From NCBI GenBank assembly GCA_002391105.1, contig DGRT01000051.1, positions 1 to 42,780 of the forward strand: 42,780 nucleotides of DNA. Reading direction: 5' to 3'. The stretch's first letter is position 1. Every line of letters starts with the position of its first letter. Shown in pieces: positions 8,901 through 16,800 of this stretch. The stretch comes from Lachnospiraceae bacterium UBA4381 (GTDB lineage: Bacteria; Bacillota; Clostridia; Lachnospirales; Lachnospiraceae). The translations under genes and the position numbers were made by a program. The notes below the pieces were generated by a model, which was not told the DNA's origin, did not search any database, and saw nothing but the letters and a program-made list of their open reading frames with translations.

Positions 8901-11900
8901 AAGCTTGAGAAATATCTTATGGAAAATAATTCTGTAGATAGTTTTCAGCGTCTGATCAGTCTGGAAAAAAGACAGAAAGATGCAAGGAGTGTCGCTGAAG
9001 TATTTCAGATGAATAAGAACCTGCTTGATTTTGATATTGAAGAGTATCTTGATAAGAAGTTCAGTTTGCTTTTTACTGATAAGATAAAGCAGCTCTTAAA
9101 GGCAAATAATATATCCGAAATGGATACGGTGCTTATAGATGGTAAGACTCCGAATGAACTTTGGAGCGAAAAATATGCTGCTATCGAAGACCCTGATATG
9201 AAGGATAAATTACTTAAGCTTGAGATAATCAGGGCGGTATATAAGAATGACAAGAAGATAGAGCTAAGGAACTATGATATCGGTAAGGATATGAAGCTTA
9301 CCGAACATGGAACTCTTCGAATGAATATAGATACTGCGCAGACTGAAAAAATGATAGACGCAGGAAATCTTTTTGATATATATCGTTCGAAGGTAAAGAA
9401 TAAGCTGAGAGACTATAGAAATCTGCTTGTGGAAGCACTTCCTGCTATTCAGGGAGAATCAAAATTTGCAAAAGAGAAAAGAGTATATACAGATGGTACA
9501 GACCTCTATAAGGAAATGGCTCAGGCCTTGAAAAATGCTTTAGATAATATCGATAAGAATTCTATCAGACCTTCCGAAATTAAAAAACTGCTGGAGGAGT
9601 TCAGAACAGCATCTGATAATTATTATAATGAAAGAAAGGGAGTACTTTTTGGACCAAGAAAGGGTAAGGGTACCAAGAGGCTTAGTGCATCTGATGAGAT
9701 GAGGAAAGGTGCCTCTGACATGCTTTCCTTACTTGATGATATTTTCAGGGATATAGATGATTCTTACACATTTGGTCAATATGATGCTTCCCCGCGCAAT
9801 GCTTCATTTTCTGAGATTAAAAATGAGACAAATGAAATAATTAATTCATATGGGAAACAACTGGGACTATCAGAAGATTATATATATCAGAGTAAGAGAA
9901 AAGCAAATAAAGATTATAATACTATATCAGATTCAGCTTCACTTAAAAATGAGATTCTTAGAGAACTGCTCAAGCTGAATCCTGCTGACACTAAGCATAT
10001 AGAGAATGGAATTAGTTCTTCTGACATATTTAAAGATAAGAAGAGCATGTCTAACTATGACTATGCAAATAATTATGTATGCAGAAAGTATCTGGAAGAA
10101 ATCAGAAGACCGGATTATACGGTAGAAGATCTGAAGTATGCACTTCTTCAGTTGAAGAATGGTAATGTAAAAGAGGATATCGAAAGGATTTCTAAGGACA
10201 GTAACTTTGTTAGAACAGTAGGCGGAAGCAAAAAGGATTATTATAAGAATCTAAATGCTACTCATTACAATATTCCTTCACTAGCTGAGGTGCAAAGTGT
10301 TCACGATGCAGCAGCTACTCAGAGACAGATAGCTACTCTTGAACATCAGCATGCCAGAGCGAACTTTGCGAAGAGAAATCAATATATCTATAAATATGAT
10401 AGTCAGGGTAAGGCTGCCATAGAAGCTGTAGCTAATAAGCTGTTTGAGCAGGAAGGCTATAAGAATGCAAAAGCGATGATTTTACAGAATACTGGTTATA
10501 GTGTAGGACGTGCTTCAGCTATGTGCATAATGATATATGCTCTTGCCCTTGAGAAAAATGAAGATAATTCTGCCAAGTATCAGCTTAGTGATCTTATGAA
10601 TATTGATAAACTTATGGATGCTAAACGTGTTAAGTTTAAGGAAATAATCGATCTTATGGTAAGGGCTTCGAAACAGGATACAAATGCTGCTGATGCGGCT
10701 GCGGCCAATAAGGAGCTGGCAAGGATTCTTCATGAAGGACATAAAGAAATGTCCAGTAGAATAGACAAGGTTGCTGAAAAGATTGATTTTAATGATGATA
10801 ACTTTGACTGCTCAGAAGAATATGCTTTATTGATGGATGCAAGCTCGCTTCAATATGATGCATGGGAGGAAATGTTGCACTGTTCAAATGAGATAGTAGA
10901 GCTCGCTCGTGCCGAAGGTCAAAGTGTAGAAAATTATGAAGAATACAAGATCGCCAGAGGAAAAGAGATATGTTCCCTTTCTGCAGCCAAAGCCGGCTAT
11001 ATAACCATAGAGGGATTTATAGATAAGCTGGATCATCCTAATAATAAGTCCTTTATTCCTTCGGTTGTTTTGAGCAGCATCCTGATGACAAGTGTTGCTA
11101 GAAATGGAATGAAGGAATGGGGAAAGAAATATCAGAGTGGTGAGCATAAGAAGCCACTATCTGAGTGGAGTGCAGAAAAAGAAGCTATAAACAAGATTAT
11201 TGATGCAAAACTCACAGGAGTAACTATTGCAAGTGATGAATATATTGCTCTGAATGCAGGCATGCAGAAGGATCTGAAGGACAGGATCGTAGAAGGAACA
11301 CTATTTGGTGATGTGACATTTGAACATAAATTAAAGGGTATTCCTGGTTATGGTCTGAAGAGGATGGCAACTGTTGAAGAGCTTCAGGAGGATAGAACCT
11401 ACAGACTTGATACTAACCGACTTCTTATTGAAGAAAATAAGGCTATTAAGACTCTGAAGAATAAGAAGAAGGATGCATCTCCTGAGAAAGCCAAGTATAT
11501 AGATAATGCCATAAAGGCAGTAAAGAAGCTTGGCGAGTATCTGAAGTATGACTATGTTCTTAAGGATAGTCGTAAAGAGGTTGTCAAAAATTGCTACAAA
11601 GCGATATTAGGCGAGAAGTATTATGATATTTTTTATAATAAAGGTTTTAGAGGTGATGATCTAAATAAGGCCATTAATATTGCAACAGAGTATCTTATAG
11701 TACATGATGAAAAGCTGTGGGCTCCGGGAAGAAAATCCCTAATGGATAAGATGGCCTACACGGATCTTTCGGAGAAGGTTATAAGCCAGTCAGAAAATGC
11801 TCTCTTTATGGGAGAAGCTGCTGCAGAGATTAATAAAGCCATTAATAGTATTGGTGAGCGGACACTTGGCGAAAAGGATATCGTAAAGGTTGCTGCATAT

Positions 11901-12311
11901 GGACGGACTTCTCAGATTCTCAGGATTAATGGAAAGATTCCAAATGATGCAGATACAGATACTCCTATTTCAGCAAGACGGTATTATAATTCTTTAGTTA
12001 AGAGTAAGCTGTTTAAGAGTACACTTGAAGACCGTGAGAATCCTGGTCATCTTAAGGATGTGGGTGTCATACTTATGGATGCACTTGAAGATGGACGGAT
12101 GAAGGAAGATATCATTATTCAGGAACTGGCTGTAAATAATACAAGAGAAGAAAAACGTAGAGTTGCAGAATTGGTAGAGGCTGAGAAGAGAGCCAGAGCA
12201 AATCAGGAGCGAAAGAATGATGGTACCCAGAAGACAGTTCCACAGGGCCAGAAGGGACCAGAAGGGACTAAGAAAAATGTAGATACAAGTAAGAAGGGAC
12301 CTAATGCATAA
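5964..12311 (+). CDS. Giant hypothetical protein, 2115 residues
   Basis: I do not recognise this protein. It is predicted cytoplasmic: no signal peptide, no membrane segment, few Cys, and strongly charged helical composition throughout. ATG at 5964 is chosen for its AAAGGAG site near 5950. Residues about 60-110 are a likely coiled coil. Residues about 555-600 are a nearly pure Glu/Asp/Lys stretch, probably a disordered linker between two large halves. The C-terminus (about 2065-2115) is a Lys/Gln/Gly-rich tail with repeated KGP-type triplets. No P-loop, HExxH, nuclease or transferase motif was found by eye. It is monocistronic, with a hairpin after its stop. A scaffold or structural role is a guess only. 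Confidence 0.9.
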   Translation: MPSFNTVSSIRVEDYLNVHDEKVIKLLNKHGVVRLNSIKSALISFMLRDEVKLYQGFHSARLVYFDARNEYQRLKEELEEEAPNAPLTREQQQRLDTLKQKRDNAKQELDVWQETAQELLTQDGKLDVVRLYEEKKPKTEEEKKTFADEFLNFYALAMYDMDYAEELKTINKSKYDFDGDLSDEESEALDEKANVVSEKLTSNLRSDMSAHDSDKVIDTYQKNKGLSDRIWFVLIHNSMRDALESADLGEIDDPDMTKYGLPEEDFSENEAYLLEHELENLTDAIEITDTQSARTVLKAMETIRIRLTVMAGKEIRNLENLLSDEELKSEKALAMFDSPSYNSATKTLLNTYKIINDKVKEKVCEELEKQYNISGNTTLDEIAGIMDLDNRGREFLFSTYHSGPDDTIDTVKKRRGFNVDKFKNDLAYDSYIKLNQNIDNDILATLSDEDKRLFELGQNSVSDDDKDKNLNDDEWMNQYGELILDKAQNKMKLVAYQQLSEIVSSDKSFNSESGNELFEKLENAYPKFEAVPVVNNTQGVIPTKDLVKEQLVAIRLEEEDEDEKEDDEELEGEEKEEVEEKATEAEGKYPKSIEEEARRKDKEQSIRSDIDAELIDYMADNPIRVNAPLNLENLKAAFVTIRGGKSEKGSIRSKDHDILSNNMKLYIADEAKHTAMSLSAGLIPGREQQEGYDTIGLDALSNAGRLSVYYMYVLATKPEANVDNLVQICSDPAVKKEYFDFCAANGMAQNMYNSIYNWANIISTATDKLKNYKLPDISYDNPDEVKKHIGSLHTFRTIVENSSAVCDFLFDKSTREMFRGEKKTQVLDSIEFLDYIDKSTKSISDTYFKVKTGHSSGDVDVLLKESMANRLLIGKRSKTFKGKTLSEIYNSGITKTEKEYINLFDDSFRTFNVPNEFLDNKIVDVLAGDNDKATITKLSDIYDRAVSNGSLMYTYMMKEAVSNFRFSLGNDSRTFKENEKLEKYLMENNSVDSFQRLISLEKRQKDARSVAEVFQMNKNLLDFDIEEYLDKKFSLLFTDKIKQLLKANNISEMDTVLIDGKTPNELWSEKYAAIEDPDMKDKLLKLEIIRAVYKNDKKIELRNYDIGKDMKLTEHGTLRMNIDTAQTEKMIDAGNLFDIYRSKVKNKLRDYRNLLVEALPAIQGESKFAKEKRVYTDGTDLYKEMAQALKNALDNIDKNSIRPSEIKKLLEEFRTASDNYYNERKGVLFGPRKGKGTKRLSASDEMRKGASDMLSLLDDIFRDIDDSYTFGQYDASPRNASFSEIKNETNEIINSYGKQLGLSEDYIYQSKRKANKDYNTISDSASLKNEILRELLKLNPADTKHIENGISSSDIFKDKKSMSNYDYANNYVCRKYLEEIRRPDYTVEDLKYALLQLKNGNVKEDIERISKDSNFVRTVGGSKKDYYKNLNATHYNIPSLAEVQSVHDAAATQRQIATLEHQHARANFAKRNQYIYKYDSQGKAAIEAVANKLFEQEGYKNAKAMILQNTGYSVGRASAMCIMIYALALEKNEDNSAKYQLSDLMNIDKLMDAKRVKFKEIIDLMVRASKQDTNAADAAAANKELARILHEGHKEMSSRIDKVAEKIDFNDDNFDCSEEYALLMDASSLQYDAWEEMLHCSNEIVELARAEGQSVENYEEYKIARGKEICSLSAAKAGYITIEGFIDKLDHPNNKSFIPSVVLSSILMTSVARNGMKEWGKKYQSGEHKKPLSEWSAEKEAINKIIDAKLTGVTIASDEYIALNAGMQKDLKDRIVEGTLFGDVTFEHKLKGIPGYGLKRMATVEELQEDRTYRLDTNRLLIEENKAIKTLKNKKKDASPEKAKYIDNAIKAVKKLGEYLKYDYVLKDSRKEVVKNCYKAILGEKYYDIFYNKGFRGDDLNKAINIATEYLIVHDEKLWAPGRKSLMDKMAYTDLSEKVISQSENALFMGEAAAEINKAINSIGERTLGEKDIVKVAAYGRTSQILRINGKIPNDADTDTPISARRYYNSLVKSKLFKSTLEDRENPGHLKDVGVILMDALEDGRMKEDIIIQELAVNNTREEKRRVAELVEAEKRARANQERKNDGTQKTVPQGQKGPEGTKKNVDTSKKGPNA

Positions 12312-12352
12312 TCATATGCTCGGACAGTCGCTATAAACTTATATCAAATAAT

Positions 12353-12393
12353 AATGCCACAGGAGACTTATATCTCTTGTGGCATTTATTATA
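12353..12393 (+). terminator. Terminator after the giant gene
   Basis: A 14-bp stem (12353-12366 with 12373-12386, one G-T pair) with a six-base loop is followed by an AT-rich tract ending in a T-run. It lies 41 bases after the stop and faces the end of the convergent dlt-like operon. Confidence 0.8.
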
Positions 12394-12457
12394 TATTTCT
12401 TTTTTGAATATAAGTTAATGCTATGGCGTGAGCTTCATGACTGAAAAATGGTAATGA

Positions 12458-12682
12458 TTAGTCAGACAATTTCTGTATCATTTCCCAGAGTGAAGCTGCA
12501 GAGTTAAAGTTCTCCGGAACCAGCTCAGCGGGTGAGATGACGATATCATATTCATCTTCGAGTGCAGCAACAAGAGAGATGATTCCAAAGGAATCAAGTA
12601 TATTATCATCTACAAGAGTAGTGCAGTTTTCTACGTCCTCGCCGGGTATTATCTCTTCAAGTATTTCTATTAATCTTTCCAT
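12458..12682 (-). CDS. Acyl carrier protein, DltC-like
   Basis: The 74-residue protein has the four-helix carrier layout and the phosphopantetheine site DDNILDSFGI, with Ser in the DSF motif at about residue 32. The size and the DSF form fit D-alanyl carrier proteins and other small stand-alone carriers. The upstream in-frame start at 12724 is rejected because the ATG at 12682 has an AAAAAGGAG site at the right distance. It is the last gene of the minus-strand operon, 106 bases after the decarboxylase. It would carry the amino-acid-derived thioester made by the ligase at 14172-15698. Confidence 0.85.
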   Translation of the reverse strand: MERLIEILEEIIPGEDVENCTTLVDDNILDSFGIISLVAALEDEYDIVISPAELVPENFNSAASLWEMIQKLSD

Positions 12683-12788
12683 GTTGTTCTCCTTTTTGTT
12701 ATATAACCAGATTACCTGGTCCATTACATATTACTACCGTTAGTGATTCATGGTATGCTGTATGAGTTTATATTATACTCATAATACG

Positions 12789-14081
12789 TTAACCATTATA
12801 TTCATTTGTTTCCATATGATCTCTTATTAGTAGCTCTTTGCTACTTTCATCGATTATAAGTATGGCCGGAAGGTCGCGGCTGAGAAAGAGTGCTATTCCT
12901 TCTGTGACACAGTAGGCTCCGGCCAGACCAAAAGATAGTACATCATTGATACTAAGTGGTGGAAGAGATATCTTTCGCGCCAGTATATCATTAATGGAGC
13001 AGAGTGAACCTGCGAGAACGTAGTCTATGTAAGTGTCACTATTTGAAGGTAAGTCATAATCTGATGAAATGCTGGGGTTAGCAGAATTAATTATGTCTGC
13101 CGGTATGTATGTGACCGGTGGAACCTTCATACCTGACATGCTTCCATAGTAGGTAAGCTGGTGAAGCCCTCCATCAAGTATGGCATAATTTGTTCCATCA
13201 TTCGCCTTGACATCAGCTACGCTTGTATAGTAAGTACCGCAGGTTGCAGCTATATATCGTCCGTATTCGAAGGTTATATCGCTGTAGCTTTTTCTGATAT
13301 CAGAAGTCTCTACGAGCTTCATTAATTCTATCAGTTGATCTTCATTAGTTGATGATAGGTCAGTTGCTGATTGTTTATCTGTTGTCAGGTCAGTTCCTGA
13401 AAATCTATTCGGTGTTTGAACAGTATTCTTGCCGGAACTAAAATAGTCGATGCCAAGTCCCGGTCCATATTCCAGCTTAAATGTTCTGCCGAATCTTTCC
13501 TGTAACCTGATGCCATATTCTGCAAGAAAGACAAGTTCATGATCTATCTTCTTAAGATTCTTCTGTGTTCCTGAAAAGTAGTGAATACCTTCCAGCTCCA
13601 GATAATCTGAGGTAGTAACCTTCTGGCAAAGCATCTCAAAGGTTTCCTGGTCAACACCGAACTGGTTGCCGGATGTAAGTCGTATGAAGCATCTGAGACG
13701 AGGTATATCAGGTATGCATCTGGCAGCTTCTTCAAGTATATTAAAATGCTCCATAGATTCTATGGTGAAAAGGCAATACGCACCACCGAGAGATAGTATT
13801 CTTTTGATACTATCTCTTGTTTTGTTAACACCTGAAACCATTATCTTATCTTGTGGAACATGATTTCTGAAGCATATTTCATATTCGCCTGGAGAGCATA
13901 CTTCAAGTCTATCTACATATGGAGCTATATAGCCTGCGAGAGCAGGGGCTGCCTTCATGGCATAGCATAGTCCTATCTCAGACTGGTGACTTCTCATCAT
14001 TTCCACCCTGCGCTTTAGCTCTGAAATGTCATAGACATAGAGTGGTGTCCTATATTTTTTTATAATACTAAAGTTTTCCAT
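12789..14081 (-). CDS. Fold-III PLP decarboxylase, DAP-decarboxylase/BtrK-like
   Basis: Family motifs are in order: PLP lysine K43 in CYAMKA, HYFSGTQ (167-173, equal to HxGSQ), glycine-rich EYGPGLG (204-210), EYGRYIAATCG (272-282, equal to EPGR), DGGLH (303-307) and catalytic C361 with D365 in GSLCSINDIL. Length (430) is normal. The DGGLH and EYGRY forms recall carrier-linked decarboxylases such as BtrK, which acts on a glutamyl-carrier thioester, more than housekeeping LysA; this is from memory. A Ser/Thr/Asp-rich insert at 214-248 is unlike the family core. The GGAGATG site fixes the start. Placed between ligase and carrier genes, it probably decarboxylates the amino acid before or after loading. 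Racemase activity is an alternative, but the C361/D365 pair argues for decarboxylation. Confidence 0.82.
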   Translation of the reverse strand: MENFSIIKKYRTPLYVYDISELKRRVEMMRSHQSEIGLCYAMKAAPALAGYIAPYVDRLEVCSPGEYEICFRNHVPQDKIMVSGVNKTRDSIKRILSLGGAYCLFTIESMEHFNILEEAARCIPDIPRLRCFIRLTSGNQFGVDQETFEMLCQKVTTSDYLELEGIHYFSGTQKNLKKIDHELVFLAEYGIRLQERFGRTFKLEYGPGLGIDYFSSGKNTVQTPNRFSGTDLTTDKQSATDLSSTNEDQLIELMKLVETSDIRKSYSDITFEYGRYIAATCGTYYTSVADVKANDGTNYAILDGGLHQLTYYGSMSGMKVPPVTYIPADIINSANPSISSDYDLPSNSDTYIDYVLAGSLCSINDILARKISLPPLSINDVLSFGLAGAYCVTEGIALFLSRDLPAILIIDESSKELLIRDHMETNEYNG

Positions 14082-14171
14082 GACTCATCTCCGAGAAATG
14101 AAACTGTTCATATAATTAGTCTGGTTTTAATATGTTGATTATATAGGTAACATTTTATAGTTTCAAGCTGT

Positions 14172-15698
14172 TTAGAGAGTTTTTCTTAGTTTGTTTCTAT
14201 CTATCTTACCATTTTTAGTAAGAGGCAGCTCTTCCAGACATTTATAAATATTAGGAAGCATATATTCAGGAAGCTTTTCCTTCAGGCCGGCAACTATCTC
14301 TTTTCTGTCTATAGCTGTGTCTGAAGTGTAGTAGGCTATTATACGGTATTTGACATTATCAAAAATGCAGCATGCCTGTCCGATTCCTGACAGACTGTTC
14401 ATAGCTCGTTCTATCTCCTCAAGCTCTATACGGTGACCATTATGCTTTATCTGAAAATCCCGTCTTCCGGCAAAGTACAGGAGACCGGATGCACGGTATC
14501 CAAGATCGCCGGTTTTATAAACCCTTCCGATTCCTTCTATTTGTACAAAGGCTTTATCTGTTGCTTCTTTATTATTATAATACCCCAGTGCCAGCTCACT
14601 GCCGGCAACGATGATCTCACCAACAGTTTTTTCTTCGGTTTCAGGAATGATATTTCCTTTGTCATCTATAAGATATATTTCCTTGCCGGGATATACATAT
14701 CCTACAGGCAGCTTTTCGGGAATGTCACCGTTATATATATCGCCTGCTTCCTTATGTGTTTTGGAGTTTACAACATAATAGGCACAGTTGCAGGTGATCT
14801 CAGTAGGTCCATACAGATTGACGAAGGTTGCATCAGGATATACCGCCATCCAGTCTGCCAGATGCTTAGAGGGCATTTCCTCTCCGCTGAAAAGCACCTT
14901 ATTGATATGTGGCGGTATCTTATACATGAATTCATGCAGTCTGTTTAAAAGTACGAGAGCAGATACAGCCCATATAAGAGTTGTGACCTCATATTTTTCC
15001 AGCATATCCATAACACTGTTGGGAAATCTGAAGCATGCAGTCGGGATTATGACTAGGGTTGCTCCGGTTTTAAGAGAGCTGTAGATATCCTTGACCGACA
15101 CATCAAAGTCAAAGGGTGCCTGATTTCCTATTACATCATTTTCCTGTATATTAAAAAGCTCTGTAAATGTATCAATGAAGCTTATGACGGAAGCGTGCCC
15201 TACCAGAACTCCTTTGGGAACACCTGTGGAACCTGATGTGAAGTTACAGTAGAGCGGAGCTGTGTCTCCTGTGTCAGGAATATCCGACAGCTCCTCCGAA
15301 TACCGGACGCGGTCATACAGCTCGTCTGTAGTGATAACCTTTCCGGTATATCCCAGACGCTTCAGCTTTTCTGATCTTTCCGGTTCAGTAATGATGACAG
15401 TTGGGCATAGAGTCTTTATCTGGCTGATATGTCTTTCGTCCGGAAAGTCGGGCTCCAGCAGGCAGTAGAAGCCACCGGCATAAACAGTTCCCAGAAAGAT
15501 CTGAAGAGTACGGGTGCTCTTCTTCATCATCACAGCCACCGGATCAGAGGGCGAAATGTACTCTGACAGGATTCGCCCGATGCGGGAGCTGATGCTTTTC
15601 AGCTCACTGAAGGTGCAGGATATTTCTCCATCTGTAACTGCCATTTTATCAGGCAGTTTTTTTGCAGTTTTTTCAAGATATTCCAGTACGTTTTTCAT
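14172..15698 (-). CDS. Amino-acid-activating ligase, DltA-like
   Basis: A 508-residue ANL adenylating enzyme close to DltA in length and motif spacing: FTSGSTGVPKGV (A3, about 153-164), APFDFDVSV (194-202, with the amine-binding Asp), NLYGPTE (A5), YKTGDLG (A7), GRRDFQIKHNGHRIELEEIE (A8) and NGKIDRNKL with the A10 lysine. It should adenylate an amino acid and load it on the carrier protein. S271 in VLFSGEEMP stands where I recall DltA having the Cys (Cys269 in B. cereus) that fixes D-Ala selectivity, so the substrate may not be D-Ala. The start at 15698 fits the family N-terminus (MKNVLEYLEK); the longer frame to 15752 overlaps the upstream gene. It is 16 bases from that gene. Confidence 0.85.
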   Translation of the reverse strand: MKNVLEYLEKTAKKLPDKMAVTDGEISCTFSELKSISSRIGRILSEYISPSDPVAVMMKKSTRTLQIFLGTVYAGGFYCLLEPDFPDERHISQIKTLCPTVIITEPERSEKLKRLGYTGKVITTDELYDRVRYSEELSDIPDTGDTAPLYCNFTSGSTGVPKGVLVGHASVISFIDTFTELFNIQENDVIGNQAPFDFDVSVKDIYSSLKTGATLVIIPTACFRFPNSVMDMLEKYEVTTLIWAVSALVLLNRLHEFMYKIPPHINKVLFSGEEMPSKHLADWMAVYPDATFVNLYGPTEITCNCAYYVVNSKTHKEAGDIYNGDIPEKLPVGYVYPGKEIYLIDDKGNIIPETEEKTVGEIIVAGSELALGYYNNKEATDKAFVQIEGIGRVYKTGDLGYRASGLLYFAGRRDFQIKHNGHRIELEEIERAMNSLSGIGQACCIFDNVKYRIIAYYTSDTAIDRKEIVAGLKEKLPEYMLPNIYKCLEELPLTKNGKIDRNKLRKTL

Positions 15699-15714
15699 AT
15701 ATTTTACCTGATTA

Positions 15715-16800
15715 TTAGTCCTGTCTATGATCCGGAAGATCATAGTTATCATTTAGATAATCCATGAGATATCTGGTGGTTTTCTCTGCTCCATATTTAT
15801 TGATATGATCCCCCGCATCTCCGGTATCATTACTCCAGTCGATGCCTATTTCATCACATTTCAGATTGAAATCAATGTATTCCAGTCCATAGGTATCAGC
15901 ATAGCTTTGAATGGCATTATGCTTTGGATAGTCCATATTTATCGGGGAGGGAGCACTTACCAGTATGAGAGGTATATTCCTTTCTTCGCACAGGGTACGA
16001 ATCTTGTTCATGTAATATATGGTAATTGGATTTAAAGGAAAGCTTTCCTCTGTTTCGTGCATCCACTCTTCGCCGCTATAGGGATCTACAACCAGTATAT
16101 CCTCATAACCCTTATAAGCATTATACTCAGGGACTTCGCTGAGTCCGAGAATGATTCTCCAGTTTTTATGATAACTGAGTAAGGGCAGTGCCTCCTGAGT
16201 CATGGAATTGAATATATTCTGTGGCTCTATCCTCAGCGAAACCTCGTGAATTAAAACATTTGTTTCAAGAAATATTACCTTGGGGTGCTGTTTTTTAAGA
16301 AGCTTCTCCAAGGTTGAATAGGTTTCATGCAGCCGTTGTCCGAGCTGGTTACAGTTATAAGAGGAAATACCTGCCTCCTCCATGAGTATCCACGGGGATA
16401 CAAGTACCATTGCCTCACTGTCTCCGATGAAAAGGACATCCATTGAGTCTTCTTCCTCCAGAAAGGCAGCAACTGTATCTATATCGCGGTCTATTACTCT
16501 GGTGGGCTGTTTTAATCTGATGGGATCAGTGGCGTAGGATATTATCCTTATTATGATACAGTAAACCAGAAGAAAGCATATCATTTCCAGCCATCTTTTG
16601 TTTCCGGATTTTTTTTTCTTTGTATTATCTGAGTTAGATACGTTGTCCGTCTTATTACCTGAGTCAGATGCCTTGTCTATCTTGTTATCAGTGTCAGATA
16701 TCTTGTCCGTCTTGTTATCATTGTCAGATACCATACCTGTCTTATTATCAGTTGGGTTTATATTTGATATTTTGTTCATTTCATTATCAGAAGCCTGCAT
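15715..16800 (-). CDS. SGNH-type membrane protein, DltD/AlgJ-like position
   Basis: The protein has a cytoplasmic tail (1-68), one membrane anchor (about 70-90) and an extracytoplasmic SGNH-like domain with GDSEA (S128) and a C-terminal DAGDHINKYGA block. This matches the role DltD has beside DltB, or AlgJ beside AlgI: completing transfer of the acyl or aminoacyl group outside the membrane. The tail contains about 3.5 decapeptide repeats of the form SDxDNKxDKx (residues 24-59), followed by KKKK. The start overlaps the MBOAT stop by 14 bases, so the two are coupled. The catalytic triad is suggested by motif only. Confidence 0.75.
   Translation of the reverse strand: MQASDNEMNKISNINPTDNKTGMVSDNDNKTDKISDTDNKIDKASDSGNKTDNVSNSDNTKKKKSGNKRWLEMICFLLVYCIIIRIISYATDPIRLKQPTRVIDRDIDTVAAFLEEEDSMDVLFIGDSEAMVLVSPWILMEEAGISSYNCNQLGQRLHETYSTLEKLLKKQHPKVIFLETNVLIHEVSLRIEPQNIFNSMTQEALPLLSYHKNWRIILGLSEVPEYNAYKGYEDILVVDPYSGEEWMHETEESFPLNPITIYYMNKIRTLCEERNIPLILVSAPSPINMDYPKHNAIQSYADTYGLEYIDFNLKCDEIGIDWSNDTGDAGDHINKYGAEKTTRYLMDYLNDNYDLPDHRQD
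16624..16731. repeat. 30-bp tandem repeat encoding decapeptides in the SGNH protein tail
   Basis: About 3.5 imperfect 30-bp units encode SDNDNKTDKI, SDTDNKIDKA, SDSGNKTDNV and a partial unit. The period is a multiple of three, so copy-number change would keep the frame and alter only the length of the acidic/basic cytoplasmic tail. Confidence 0.8.

Noticed and set aside
8627..11147. Several 65-87-codon minus-strand frames inside the giant gene
   Set aside because: They are out-of-frame shadows of a continuous, well-started 2115-codon gene.
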